From assembly GCF_040958095.1 (NCBI RefSeq), contig NC_091158.1, positions 34,163,635 through 34,227,634 of the forward strand: a DNA stretch of 64,000 nt, read 5' to 3'. The first letter of the stretch is position 1. Every line of letters starts with the position of its first letter. Below, piece after piece: positions 8,207 through 20,881 of this stretch. The notes beneath the pieces were generated by a model that made no database searches, was not told the DNA's origin, and was given only the letters and a program-made list of their open reading frames with translations. The stretch comes from Procambarus clarkii. Its lineage: Eukaryota > Arthropoda > Malacostraca > Decapoda > Cambaridae. Both the position numbers and the translations under genes were made by a program.

Positions 8207-9545
8207 AAAATGTAGATCGTTTACAATGTCACTGTTGATACTAACTCCAAGGTATTTGTGCTGCCCACACGTTTCAATGTTCTGGTTGTTGACCTTGAAA
8301 GTTATAGGGAAATGAGTTTTCTCTTGGGGATGAAGAACTTTGACCTGGAAAGTTTGGGTATTTGCAACAATACATATTTCATCGACATAACAGATGACGG
8401 CTTCGTCAGGTAGTGTGGGAATATATATTGTTAATTTGTGCATCAGAACATTGAACAGTGTAAGGCTAAGCACTCCTCCCTGGGGTGTACCCAACTCAAA
8501 GGGTGCACAATGTTTACTTTTGACCCCCCTTGAAAAGGACTGATGCTGTTCTGTTACTCAGGTAACCCCTGAGCCATGTCAACAGGCTTCCTTTAACTCC
8601 AAAAGAGACAAGTTGTTCTAAGATTATTTCTCTGTTTGCTGTATCAAAACCAGTTTGGAGGTCAATAAATGCCGCCTGAGAGCTTGGTCCCTCTCTGATA
8701 AAATATTCAGCAAAGCAAGTTTGTGTGCTTCTTCCAGGAAGGAAATCATACAGGTTAGGGGTAAGGTGGGGCCTAATTTGAAACATTAATCTGTCGAGTA
8801 TAATCCTCTCAAGAACTTTACACATACACGATGTCAGAGAGACGGGTCTGAATTTTTGTGAATTAGGCTTGGGTATGGGTATTATGAGTAGCTGTGTCCA
8901 GGGGTCAGGTAATACACCCTGCCTTAGACTTTGATTAAATAATTTTAGCAAAAGGCTGTTTGGCAGCTCAGCATGTACTCTCATGGTATTGTATATGATA
9001 CCATCCTCTCCAAGAGAGGTAGCCTTACTTTTCTTGAGTGCATTTTTTATTTCAAAGGGGGTTATGCCATAGTTAGCATTTATCCCTATTTTACTACAGG
9101 CAATTTCAAAATTGATGTTACGATTTATTTTGGTATTAGCCAGATGGTGTTGCACATCCAAAGGCAGGCTGTTTGTACTGTCAGTGCTTGCATATTGTTG
9201 AAGCAGCATGTCAGCATAGTCTGCTGGTGAATGGTGATCAAGTTGACGACTTCTAGGATGAGAAATCTTTTTAATTTTATTCCACATTTGGGATGAGGAC
9301 GTTGCATGATTGATGCCTTGCAAAAACTGGTCCCAGTGCTGGTTATACACCAGTTCCATTAGCTCTCTAAACTCTCGGCTGGCCTTAAGAAATATGTTGA
9401 GGGTGTCAGTTGTGTTATGTGTTTTATACTGCTCAGCTAGGAATAGAACTCTGTCATGCAAGGGCTTAAGGCGTGAGTCAGTGAACCACCTCTGTCCCTT
9501 CCTCACTATTTTGGGTCATGTGGATTTTACAATAGTGTCATAAAA
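8207..9545 (-). pseudogene. LINE D reverse transcriptase, disrupted
   Basis: The main open part (9506-8514, first codon GTG, frame open further upstream) contains FRPVSLTSCMCKVLER, then QAAFIDLQTGFDTANREI, which is motif A with the usual D-x-K-A-F-D decayed to DLQTGFD. It ends just before motif B. Motif B (LGTPQGGVLSLTLFN) and motif C (ICYVDEICIV, where F/YADD has become YVDE) follow in another frame at 8494-8207. The loss of the second catalytic Asp and the frameshift make it inactive. Sequence downstream of motif C is cut by the SINE. Confidence 0.85.
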
Positions 9546-9559
9546 AGCGGTTACTTAAG

Positions 9560-10300
9560 TGACCAGGTCCTCGCATAATGCATTGATGGTAGTAAAACCG
9601 TAGGAGTTATACCATTCAGAAATGCGGTATTTGAAGTGCATGTCTGTACATTTTCAGGGATATTGATTATTTTTTTTCAAAACTTTGGGGTTTGACATTA
9701 TTTACGTGTGTGAACTGAGGATGACAAAATGATCACTATCTAATTCGTTAACCATTAATCCGTTGACAGCATTATCGATGAGACCGTAACCAATGACATA
9801 TACAAGCCTATCTCCCCTGAGGTGTGTGACGTTAGATGAGTTAAAGTTGAATGCTGACATATTATTATCTCTAAGATATTTAACAAAAATCTTACTGCTT
9901 CTATTTGTTTTGGTGTCAAGCTAGTGCGTCTAGCATTAAAATCACCCATGACAATGGTTTGAAGGGTGCTGGTAATTTTTGGAAGAGAAGCTTCCACCAT
10001 ATGATCGCACCTTACATATACATTAACTAAGTTAATAAAGCCGGTTGCTGTAGCAGTCTGCAACTGCTGATAATATGAGTCTTCACTTTTGTGGTTTTTA
10101 ACATTTTAACTAGGCTACTTATTACGTTGGTCAAGATACTGATATCATGTGAACCAACATTTAAGAATGCCACATAGCCTGATAGTTTGGGTGGCACTTT
10201 GTTTTTTGTGATTGCAGTGTATGGTTCCTGCAGGCACAGTACATCAATGTTGTTTGTAACAGCGTACATCATTAGATTAAAACAGCCTCCTATGCACGCT
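9560..10300 (-). pseudogene. LINE D apurinic-type endonuclease domain
   Basis: The EEP-fold endonuclease nicks target DNA for target-primed reverse transcription. Recognisable parts are DVLCLQEPYTAITKNK near 10240, which contains the metal-binding Glu of the QEP motif, and IVMGDFNARR near 9960, the GDFNAR motif. A frameshift separates them, and the C-terminal SDH region is present only as decayed sequence (about 9800-9720). This is a broken domain. Confidence 0.75.
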
Positions 10301-10514
10301 TCTCACATTCCATGTGAGAAATTTAAGAATGATTTTATCATGGGTAATAATGTTCATGAACCTGACGAAGAGAAGTGTTTACAAGGTTTACAAGTGACAA
10401 ATGTTTAGGGTTAGTAATGCTAAGGAGTTCTTTCAACTGTGCCAAGGTCGGTTGGTTGTCTCTCCTTCTCCTAGTGTGTAAAGCATTTCACAATCATCAG
10501 GAGTCATGGGGGTA

Positions 10515-10529
10515 TTTTTTTTTTTTTTT
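10515..10529 (-). other. Poly(A) tail of LINE D copy 1
   Basis: Fifteen T on the plus strand are a poly(A) run on the minus strand, directly preceded by AATAAA overlap (CTTAATAAAAAA). This marks the 3' terminus of the fragment to its right. Confidence 0.7.
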
Positions 10530-11480
10530 ATTAAGATATGAGGTACATCTGCATTAGTGCAGCTGCCCTAGACTATATGAAGTTGAGTACAGTATGTCAA
10601 AAAAGCTAACTAGGTGATGCTAAAAAATCCCCATCACACAGGATGGTTAGTCATACAGAGGCATGTGATAAGCGGTCTGCACTGGCAGACTCCGGATGCA
10701 TTTTGAGAATATCAACAACACAAGATTGAATAAGGTAGCAGTGGTAATACAAGTCCCCATCTCGCAGGATGGTTAGTCATACAGAGCCATGTGTTTAATA
10801 GCTTGCACTGGCAAATTTTGGGTATACTGTGAGGATATCTTCAAGAATACGAGAGTGAATAAAGTAATTGCAAAGCTCCAGGTACCTCATGCCAACTGGT
10901 CTGAAAGGTCTAATAACTGGGCATTCAGTGATGTAGTGCGGGAGATCATGCCGTAGTTCCTGCTCACAGAGTTTGCAACTGGAGTGCTCAGGATTGGGAG
11001 ACCCGTCACCTGCAGCCACCTGCCACAGGTAACGGTAACCCAACGTGATCCTTGCAACCACTATGTCGCACAGTCTAGTGGACGTTTTGTGCTGTCCATA
11101 GATGTAGGTTTCAGATCTGAACAAATCATAGCTTTTTATACTAGTACTTTCAGGTCGTTGGGAGTCAGTAAGTTGTTTCCTATCAGATCTGAATGTTTGG
11201 ACCAATACAGTATTGACAGCAGAGATGGGGATACCTAGATCTAATTCAACTTCAAACTTGTTACACGCTAATTTGGCTGCAATGTCTGTCTCATTATGAT
11301 GGGTTATATTTATGTGTGAAGGTATCCATACAAAGGAGATTCGAGACCCTTTACTCTGTGCATCAATTAGGTCATTTATAATTGGGAGTATGAGGTTCTT
11401 GCTGTCGATCTTCCAAGAGAAGTTTTCGATTGCTTGAAGAGCAGACTTTGAATCGCAGAATATTATTCCTCCTCCAATAT
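10530..11480 (-). mobile_element. I-like LINE (family D), copy 1: RNase H and 3' end
   Basis: The 3' part of a LINE copy: RNase H-like and C-terminal coding sequence, then a 3' region with two imperfect versions of the sequence around GGATGGTTAGTCATACAGAG (about 10640 and 10770), then poly(A). Homologous 3'-end sequence recurs at 36910-37165. It is followed head-to-tail by the 5' part of another copy. Confidence 0.75.
10795..11470 (-). pseudogene. LINE D RNase H plus C-terminal Cys/His region
   Basis: RNase H removes template RNA during retrotransposition. From about 11460 the minus strand reads CDSKSALQAIENF, containing the Asp of the DS(K/L)SAL motif, then SFVWIPSHINITHHNETDIA, the WxPSHxG...NExAD segment with decayed Gly and an Asp retained. 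The frame continues into an open segment 11205-10795 with CKLCEQELRHDLPHYITEC, the Cys-Cys-His-Cys cluster common at the C-terminus of I-like LINE proteins. The N-terminal catalytic strand of the RNase H is not recognised. Likely inactive. Confidence 0.75.
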
Positions 11481-13601
11481 TTTTTCATGGGGGTACAGGA
11501 AGAAACAATTGCTAAACTCTACGGGGTTTTGGTTGCCTATTTCAGATACAATTAAATCGGGAAGAGCGGGTGAAGAAGACGATTCCTCTTCTAGAAGGGG
11601 CAAAGAGGCCAGCTCTGACCATCCTATGAAACTCTGAAAATCACTCGGCACTGCCTGACTGTCTGTCTCTCTCTCCCTCACTTCAAAAGAAAAGAATTGG
11701 AGATGGACTCCTGTGCTGCACCCAGAATGCATTCAGGCAATGAAGGAAAACCCTGACATAGCTTCAGTTAAATTGCAGGTTGCATTGCTTTGACCATGCT
11801 GAGGTGTAGTGGTCTAAGGAATGCACTTGGGAGTATGTTACGAATCCATAAAGTTGATTCTAACATTTATCATGATAAACATGTATGGCCATTATTCCTT
11901 TCTTCAGTTATTTAAATTAACCATTATGTCCATTTGTTTTCCAGTATACATGTTTGATTTATATGTATCATGCTGTAGTGTGCCTGTATGCAATATTTTG
12001 TTAATGCTATTGCATGTTCGTTCCTGTGGGGGGAGACTGTGGCGTCTCATGGGGGGGATGACCATATTTGGGATGTTCCAGTATGTGTGCAGTATATCAA
12101 GCGAGCGTCACTGATTCACCCCTGTAATTATTCCTGTTTATTGATTGTACTTAATTTCTTAATTACACCTTAGCAGTGTTATATGCATATAAATTTTGTT
12201 ATAATTATGTAACTTGTAGACTCCATGCCATGCATGTTCCAGCAACGCGAATCGCATGGGTGGAGCTGGCTGGCGTGGACATGTTGGGAGATAAGTCTGT
12301 GGTACATGTTGATTGTTTAGTAACACAGCTAATTGCTTGCCTAGACCATTATTTGCATACCCATCTATCCATTTAAGTTTTAAAATAGTGAGCAGCGCTT
12401 ATATAATGATATTGTGTTATTTTATTCTGGTGTATTAATATTTCTCGCTGCCTGCATTTCCATTTATATGTTTGTATGTTCTTTGTTACCCTTACTTTAA
12501 GTATATTGCTTTGTTGAGTAAGCAGTTTAATTATTTACCCTAGACACTTTTAGTAGGCAAGGCCGTATTATTATATATTTTCACAACTGCAAAAGAAAGG
12601 AACCATACCCAGAGGTCAAGAGTCATAACAGAGTACTGAGATCATAGGTTTGAATGCTCTTTATGTCTCCTACTGATTTTGTAACTGACTTAATATTATC
12701 GACGTCGATTCAAGGTCGATAACAGCTAAAAAATTTTGTTTTAAAACACTCTATGAACAATCAACCCACATTTCAGGCTTTACTGGAGTCATTGGTTGTC
12801 GCAATAGGAATCAATCCTCCTAAAAGTGAAGCATGGGGGTCAACCCGTACCACTCCCTGACACTCGCTATGTAATAACAAATCACCGTGAAATGTTCTTT
12901 AAGGCAAGCCCCAAGCTTCAGCCCTTCAACTTTGGACAAATGGACAAAAATTCTGTCTAATAGATATACATTGATATTATTGAAATATTTTAGTAACACT
13001 AGAACTATAACTAACATAGCAGAATAGATGAAGGAGAATCACACTCTTTCCCAGCTTTTTGCCACTTTAATGTGTATAAGTATAACGGTAAAGCAATTTA
13101 TCTTCCATAGTCTGCAAGTAACCAATTCTTCTTTGACTAAAGGTTATAATTCCCAGCTGATCGTATTGTTGTCAGGGGAAACTCACGTGTGTATCACGTA
13201 AGGATGATGCTGAGATATGCATTATAACAGACCAACCAACTCAAACAAAAGTAAATTATCAAAATTTTGTCCAGCGCCTGTCTCTTTCTTCTTAATCTTG
13301 ACTAGATCAAAACAAATCTACGTTTTAAAATATATTACTTTTTATTAAATGATTTATTTTTAAATTACTTTTTAATTACTTTTTATAAAATGATTCATTA
13401 AATGTATTTTTAATAAATAAATTTATTTATATGATTAAAAGAGGCTGTGAGAATATTTATGGAAAATCCATCTAGCAGTGAGTGGTCTAATTGAATGATC
13501 TGATTTGCATTTGTTTACATTGAAACTGTATTTATTCGAAAGATATCAAAACTTTTCATAAAAAAAAACAAATCAGAAACTCGAGCGGCAGTGGATCCAT
13601 C
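11481..13601. other. Unassigned AT-rich sequence; 3' flank of the receptor gene
   Basis: I see no convincing coding sequence. 11481-11800 may still belong to the LINE D pre-RNase H region on the minus strand. The part just left of 13602 is the 3' untranslated side of the minus-strand receptor gene. Several AATAAA signals on that strand (TTTATT at 13341 and 13353, and near 13430) could serve polyadenylation. Confidence 0.5.
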
Positions 13602-13703
13602 TTACGAAGTATCTGATAACTGAAGAATTTTCTTGCTAAGGATTTCGAGACACAGAGAAACTAAACTACCAAACAGTCCTCCAGAAAGCACAACGAATAT
13701 TCC
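13602..13703 (-). CDS. Ionotropic receptor last exon: final membrane helix and stop
   Basis: 102 bp, acceptor GATTTATTTCAG/GGA, stop TAA at 13604-13602. It begins GIFVVLSGGLFGSLVSLC, a 20-odd residue hydrophobic helix with the conserved G-x-F-x-x-L-x-G start, then LEILSKKILQLSDTS and stop, a short cytoplasmic tail as usual for IRs. Confidence 0.88.
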   Translation of the reverse strand, partial: GIFVVLSGGLFGSLVSLCLEILSKKILQLSDTS

Positions 13704-13829
13704 CTGAAATAAATCAAAATGCGTTAATTAACAGAATAAATCAATAAACATTGTTTCAATAAAAAAACATAAAATTTTAAGTTAAAGGACAAAAACGCTG
13801 TGATGTCTCTTCTTTTCACATATTCTTAC

Positions 13830-13959
13830 CCATAAGTTGGTTATTGATAGAGATGTGCTGACAGATATCTTTGTTGGGGGAGCTAGGCAAGCTGTGAAGT
13901 TAGGGATTGCAGAACTTTGAAAATAATCGTAGAGTCCGAACTCTCTTAGAGCCAGGACC
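13830..13959 (-). CDS. Ionotropic receptor exon: end of S2 up to last membrane helix
   Basis: 130 bp, acceptor TTTCATTATTCGCAG/G and donor TTATGG/GTAAGA. It encodes VLALREFGLYDYFQSSAIPN, the conserved (R)xxExGLxxxW-like helix, then a Cys-containing loop and TSLSITNLW, matching the SLxNLxG sequence that precedes the final transmembrane helix in this family. Phase 0 at its 3' end. Confidence 0.88.
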
Positions 13960-14099
13960 CTGCGAATAATGAAATAAAAAGGTGAAATTTGAGTACCTGG
14001 AATTAGGAAAGAAACACTTACATTATTATACACCTCACCAGAATTTGTAAGTGGTGAAGCGTTCACGAACGCCTCACGAACAAGAACGAATATCACGAA

Positions 14100-14735
14100 C
14101 ACAAGTCCGTGATATTTTTTCCGTGGTGATAGTGGTTTCTACACAATCAGCTAATAGAGGATGGATATATCACATGGTTTTATGAAAAACTTTTTTTTCA
14201 TAAATAGTGTATGCAACTGGCCTTTCAGGAAAACATAAATTGAGTTCCGAATCTTTGTCCTTCCAGCTGTGGCTGGCATCAGGTCAGATTCGCCAGAGCA
14301 CTCGTTACTTGACTTGTTCTGCGATTTGCTGGTTATACTAAAATAAATATTCCTCATTCGGGCTCTATTGACCTACTATAATCAAGTTGGGTGAAACTGC
14401 TGTTATTTGTACAGGTGTAAAATTAGATAAAATCATTTTTCCACAGAGGTTGTATCACACCTTGTCCTGCCGGTGATTGTGATATTGGGAGAACTTTCGA
14501 GCAAATACTTAAGAGAAGTGAAGTTCCGTTGATATGTTTCAGGGATGTGCAGAACACTAAATTACATTTCCAAATGCATTGTTAGATATGATGCTGAGGT
14601 TTGGTATTTAGGTTTGGTATTTATGTTATTACTAATAGATCCTGATTGAGCTGTTATCGTTTTGTTGAAATTTTTTGGACCTTTTCCTCTTTTCTCAAGT
14701 CTTCCTATGAGTAAGGGATCCGTGCTTAAGCTCAA
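14100..14735. other. Intron sequence, nothing recognised
   Basis: AT-rich intronic sequence on the coding side of the receptor gene. The open frame at 14357-14151 (minus) has no resemblance to the receptor or to any family I know. Confidence 0.5.
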
Positions 14736-14965
14736 GAATGGATCTCCAAAGGATCCAAATGTATCTCCAAAAGGATCCAAATGTATCTCCAAAAGAATTC
14801 AAAAGGATATTCAAAAGGATCCAAAAGGATCCCCTAAAGGATTCAGAAGAGTCTCCAAAAGGATCCAAAAGATCTCCCAAAGGATCCAAAATTATCTCCA
14901 AATGTATACAGTTCTCAGAAGGTATCTGTATCCAAGCTCCAGAAGGATACCTGGACGTTTGCCAG
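14736..14965. repeat. Degenerate short tandem repeat rich in AAAGGATCC
   Basis: Imperfect repeats of about 9-22 bp built on TCCAAAAGGATCCAAA and TCTCCAAA, with many GGATCC sites. The translated products (KDPK/KGSK-like) follow from the repeat and are not taken as a gene. Confidence 0.75.
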
Positions 14966-14984
14966 TTTGGCTGTCGTCGTTGCG

Positions 14985-17745
14985 ATGAGTTGCATTACAT
15001 TTATGTACACAAATGCTGATGGAGTTACAAATAAAGGGCTAGAGTTGCAGGAAAGGATGACAAAAGTGTAACTACATAATATTGCAATACCATAATTAAA
15101 CTCTCATGTGTTATAGGAAATGCATGGTTCCAAAGAGGATATCAAGTAATACAAATAAATAGAGTAAATAGAGGTGGAAGTTGTGTACACTTACTGCTAT
15201 AACTACACTGGAGCTTTGAGAAAGTGAAATCGTCAGAAGAATGCGATCAGCAATAGTACATACAGGCAATAACAACATTTGGGAACACGAAGAAAGTGGA
15301 AGAGGTGATTTTCAGTCCCACACGAAACAGCAGAAGACTTTTGGTAGACTTATAGGTACTAGAAAAAGCGGCCATAGTGACAAGAAGGATGAGAGCTAAG
15401 AATCTGATACTTGGAGTTTTTAATCACAAATTGCCAGGATAAATAAAGACCCTCCGGAGTGACGAGCCATGGAGAGAAAACTAGTGGACACAGTGGGAAA
15501 GCACATCTCTCAACAACAAATCACAGAGCCAACAAGAGTAAGGAGAGAGCACACCAACACCAATGGACTTGGTGTTTACCCCACAGAGAGACGGGTATTG
15601 AGAGGATAGGGTATGAGATGCCATTAAGTTTTAGTGACCACTGCATTATCGTGCCTTACTATTTAATTGTTGTAGAGGCATTGTATAGATCAGGAAACAT
15701 GCTGAGGAAGATGACTACAAACGAGAAGATGTTTTATAATTGTTGAGGAATTTTCTGAATGAGATCCAGTGGGGAAGAGAACTGTTGGAGAAGACAGAAA
15801 ATGAGATGAAGTAAATAATTACTAAAAAATGGGCAGATGCAACAGAGTTGTGCTTCCCTCTCAAGAAGGAATAGACAAGAATGGAAAAGAAAACCCTGGT
15901 TTAATATGCAGTGCAGAAAAACAAAGGAAAGTACCTAAAAAGTATGAAAAGTATGGAGCGTTAGGAACAGAGGAAAACAGAAATGCACTAAAGAGAGCCG
16001 GATATGAATACACAAGAGATAGGAGAGAAGCTGAGAGGAAATTAAAAAACGACAATGCTGGATATGCTAAGGACCTCCCAAAGCTGTTTTATAACCATAT
16101 TGGGAGAATAACAACAGAAAAAGGCTATGTCATCAGGTTGGCAAGACGAGGGGAAAATCTAATGAAAAATGACAAAGTGTGTGAGGAACTCGACAAAAGG
16201 ATTTCAGAAGGCTTTTACAAAGGAACCAACATTGAGAACGAAATTGAGAGATGATGCGCGGAGGAAACACTGGATGACATAGTAGTCACCGTGGAAGAGG
16301 TTAAAAAACATGAAGGAATTAGATGCAATAAATAATTTGAGCCGGTCTTAATATCACCATGGCTATCGAAGAAACTTGCAGAGGTGCTGTGTCTCCCTTC
16401 AACTGCTGTTTTCATATTAACAGTAGAAACAAGAAATCTCCCAGAATTCTGGAAGTGGGCAAATGTATTTCCAATATTCATGAAAGGGGGTCATACAGGA
16501 GGCACTAATTTACAGATTAGGACTACTGACATATATTTTCCATGTAAAGTGCTAGAGAGAGTAATCAGGTCGAGAATAGTGAAGCACATAAAGAGAACAA
16601 ACTTTGTAAAGAATCCTCAGCAAGGTTTTTAGAAAGGTGAAGGAAGTCATGCCTTACAAACTTCATAGCGTTTTATGACAAGGTTACTAAAATAAGACAA
16701 GAAAAGAAAGACTGGGTAGATTGCATTTTCCTAGATTGTCCAAACGATCTTGATACCCTTCTTCATGGAAGATTGATGTACAATATAGAGATGTAAGTTG
16801 GGATAACTGGGAAGACACTGAATTAGTTAAAGCACCATGAGTGTTCCTAATTTATGTTAATGATCTACCCGAGGCAGCTTGCTCGTACATTTCAATGTTT
16901 GCAGACGATCGTAAGATAATGAGGAATGCAATGACAGAGGACAACTTCAGAATGCTACAGGAGGAACTTGAAAAACTCCAGGACGGGGCAAACAAATGGT
17001 TGCTGGAGTTCAGTACCATTACATGTAAGGTAAGGAGGATGTGGAAGGGAGGAAGAGGACCAGAAAGTTCGTACACCATAATTGGCCATTAACTAGAGGA
17101 GTCGAAGAGAGAACGAGAAGTGGATGTAATTTGAACACAAACACCAGAGGCACACGCAGACAGAGAGACATCGGCAGAATATGGGACGCTGGCGAACATT
17201 AGAACATCGTTTAAAAAGCTAAATAATAACTCTTTCAAGCCAGTCTACATAGTCTTTGTCAAATCAATAGATCAATCGTGGAATATGCAACTCCAGCCTG
17301 GAATTTACACCAAGTGAAGCATAAAACTCAAACTTTAAAATTGGAAAGCTTTGCGTGATTAGTCCCAGAGCTAAGAGGGTTAAGCTATGAAGCTTAAGGC
17401 CCTGAAGGGACAACTTAAGGCAACACTGAAGGACAGAATAAACAGATGAGATATGATCTTAGCATAAAAGATACTGACGGGGAATAGACAAGGTGGAGAG
17501 GGTTAGCCTGTTCAAATTGAGAGATGGAACGACAAAAGGACACAAACGGAAGCTGAAAACATAAATAAGTCGAAGAATGTAAAGGAAACCCCCGTACGAG
17601 TGGTCAACAAGTGGACTGCACTAGAAGGAGAATTTAAGCCATCTTCATCCATAACTTTGAAGCCAGATTTGACCAAGAATTTGAACGTCAAAATAGTTAA
17701 GCCATAAGGCAAGAGGGACAAGGAGGCCAGGTGTCAGGGCATAAG
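14985..17745 (+). mobile_element. CR1-like LINE copy, heavily decayed (receptor intron)
   Basis: Endonuclease remains run from about 15000 (NADGVTNKGLELQERM; ILGVFNHKLPG at about 15410, where GDFNH became GVFNH; ERIGYEMPLSFSDHCIIVP near 15600 with the conserved SDH). A linker is open at 15829-16254. RT remains occupy 16270-17090 and the C-terminal region runs to about 17740 (VEYATPAWNLHQVKH, LVPELRGLSYE). Stops and frameshifts throughout. Orientation is opposite to the receptor gene that hosts it. Confidence 0.75.
16270..17090 (+). pseudogene. CR1-like RT remains
   Basis: Pieces in changing frames: WANVFPIFMKG and CKVLERVIRSRIVKHI (16440-16630), DCIFLDCPNDLDT (motif A, catalytic Asp position retained but the usual KAFDT lost), then FLIYVNDLPEAACSYISMF-ADD (16841-16910), motif C with ADD intact, and WLLEF further on. 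Not translatable as one protein. Confidence 0.75.
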
Positions 17746-17749
17746 GAGG

Positions 17750-17905
17750 TAGATAGTGCCCGGTAGTCGTTGACCAGAGCGCCGGGTTCACTTCCTGACA
17801 AAGGAGGACAAAAAAAAATTATTCGGCCGAGTTTCTTTCACCAGATGCTCTGTTCACCTAGCAGAAACCGGAACCTGGGAATTCGACAGCTACTATGGGC
17901 TGCAT
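17750..17905 (+). mobile_element. Degraded SINE relic
   Basis: It shares TTTCTTTCACC-AGATG, TTCACCTAGCAG, ACCTGGGA and GACAGCTACTATGGGCTGC with the body of the SINE at 7951-8206. The order matches, and the head and tail are much altered. Confidence 0.55.
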
Positions 17906-17924
17906 TCTAAAAAGTTTTGTGTGC

Positions 17925-18260
17925 GTCTAAGAAATAAATTTGCGTTTCCAGCCGATGAGAAATTGATAAGACGAGTCGTGACAGATAAGGATTGTAGGAT
18001 TCCCCAAGAGTACTTGAACAAGTTGTAGAAATGATTGGAGAAATGGCTACTGTAGTTCAATACGAGCAAGTGTAAAGTAATGGAAATAGGACCAGGTAAC
18101 AGGAGACAAAAGGGACAGTACACAATGAAAGGAAACTACCTCCCTTTAACGACATGAAAAAGAGACCTGTGAGTGTATGTAACACCAAACTTCTCTCCGG
18201 AGGCTTATATAAACATACAGCCCATCCTCCTCGTTAGTAGATTCTTATAGTAACGATGAG
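17925..18260 (+). pseudogene. CR1-like LINE RT fragment
   Basis: A short piece reading ADEKLIRRVVTDKDCRI, then FNTSKCKVMEIGPGN and VTPNFSPEAYI with stops between. It matches the region just after RT motif C of the CR1-like copies at 19590-24740 and 51942-52800. The D-D pair is reduced to ADE. Confidence 0.65.
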
Positions 18261-19059
18261 GACCATAGTACATATATGACGTAATGGGCAATTAGAAAGT
18301 GGAAATCTGTACTATTGAATTTGGATAAACCGGAAAAGATTTCCTATTTATGTTGCAGGGACAACCTAATATAACCTTCTTAGGCCTAATCCACGCTACC
18401 TAAGGCCTAACATAGTATATATGTGCTATACTAGGCCTGGAATTTTCAAGTTTTTTTTAACTTTATTTTTTTCGAACTCTATAAAGTGAATACTACCAAA
18501 TTCTACTATCTAATTCACTTTTACGTCAATGTTTTTACTATGGTGCACATAGCTACAAAACGTACTATCTGTACAAGAGGATGGGTTGAAATAGAATAAT
18601 GAGAGCAGCATTCTCAGTGAACGGAGAAGCTTATTACAATGCCGTAGTGCTTAAATGAATGTGAAGGAAAGACCTAATATATGTGCAAGTATTTTAAAAA
18701 TTTAATTTTCTTCTGTAAATTACATTCTGTCTCAAGGTACTGTATACAGTCAGAAACTGTATACAGTACCTGGAGAAAGGATGATTGTAACATTCAAAAT
18801 TTTGCTTTTTAATACGCTTACACATATATTGGGTCCTTCATTTACCTTTAAAAGTTAGAACTTCATTCAGGAACCTAAATAAGGAGGAATTTCGATTGTT
18901 TTACACCATCTACGTGAGACGTGGCTTATTAAATGCCGCCCACCGTGTAGCCCACACCTCAAGAAACACACAAGCAAACTATAATATGTTCACAAGTATT
19001 CATGGAGGCTCGTCCAAAAATTGTGTGGGGATGGAATATGAAGAGACTAACAAAATTTT
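18261..19059. other. Unassigned intron sequence with a perfect hairpin
   Basis: No coding sequence recognised. A perfect 15-bp inverted repeat GGTACTGTATACAGT/ACTGTATACAGTACC at 18736-18770 with loop CAGAA is the only structure I see. Confidence 0.5.
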
Positions 19060-19480
19060 ACATAATGACGACAGAAAAAATGAGGAAAAGTAGGGAGATA
19101 ATTGAAACGTATAAAATACTTCACAGGATTGACAGAGTGGAAATAGAGGAAATGTTCCCAATGAATACCAGTGTTAGGAAGTTTTCATTTAGCATAAGGG
19201 TAGTGGGGGAAATTAAATGAACTAAAGGAACAGGTTGTGGAAGAGCATTAAATTCGTAAATTTAAAAATAGTTATGATAACGAAATAGGCCAGGAGTCGT
19301 TACTCTATATACAGGAGGCTAGACAAGCGGGGCCAAAGAGCTAATGCACAGCTCTGTAGGCCCAAATAGGTTAGTAGAAATAGGTGAATACATGACCTGG
19401 CTAGTTGAGGGGGTTGTGGTCTAGGATGCACCAATGTTTTTATGTATCTTGGGAGGGATAAGCTTGCCATATCACAGGGA
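19060..19480 (+). pseudogene. CR1-like LINE 3'-end fragment
   Basis: Reads IIETYKILHRIDRVEIEEMF and FSFSIRVVGEIK, the C-terminal end of CR1-like ORF2 (compare FKIFRGIDRVDKHKLF at 52470-52510), followed by untranslated 3' sequence. It is a 5'-truncated copy. Confidence 0.65.
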
Positions 19481-20071
19481 ATAGGTGTATCATAGTATAA
19501 TAGTCTAGGAAATTGACAGAAACCAAAAACACATAGAAACAAGAAGTAGATTTTTTTTATATAAATAATGAAGTAGAGTGACCAGTGAGACAGGGTGAGG
19601 CAGGTACTTGACCGGAGGGGAATCCTTCACCACCACCACACACCAGGTAAGAGGACCCCCACCTCGACCTACACCAGTGGCGCAGGCATTATCGACGAGG
19701 AGCTACGAACAACGCCTGTCGATGTCGAGGTCAGGCTTTATGCAACTGATGTAAGCTGTACTAAGCTAGTGTACCTGCTGTGTTGCTAGAATTTGACAGG
19801 GAAAGCTAGGAGACGAGGGATAAGATGCTTTGCCCTAAAGATATAAACCCAGCTATCTAAAAACTATTTATGGCATTAGAGGAAAGCATGAGGGAGGAAC
19901 ATGGGAAGGCCACAGATGATCTCAGAGAAAGAATGGTTGATTACTGTCCATGCTTGTGATGGGTAATGCAAAAATTCAGATGGAGGTAGAGCAGAACAAA
20001 AGGACAAGGGGAGAACAAAAACAGACACTGAAAGAAGAGGTTGATTCTCTGGCAAGGCAGGTTAAAGAATT

Positions 20072-20881
<810 letters not shown>

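Larger units (their letters stand above)
7260..10514 (-). mobile_element. I-like LINE (family D), copy 2: EN-RT part, decayed
   Basis: A minus-strand non-LTR retrotransposon with endonuclease (about 10300-9560), reverse transcriptase (about 9545-8207) and RT thumb/connection sequence (about 7950-7265). A SINE inserted at 7951-8206 splits the latter. The element is cut off by the (TA)n/PLE junction at 7252, so the RNase H and 3' end are missing. Upstream lies the poly(A) end of another copy (10515). Frames are interrupted in several places. Confidence 0.8.

Noticed and set aside
14151..14357. Candidate receptor exon
   Set aside because: It lacks the C-x-FY pattern and suitable splice sites. 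The exon at 24890-24791 has the right phases and motif.
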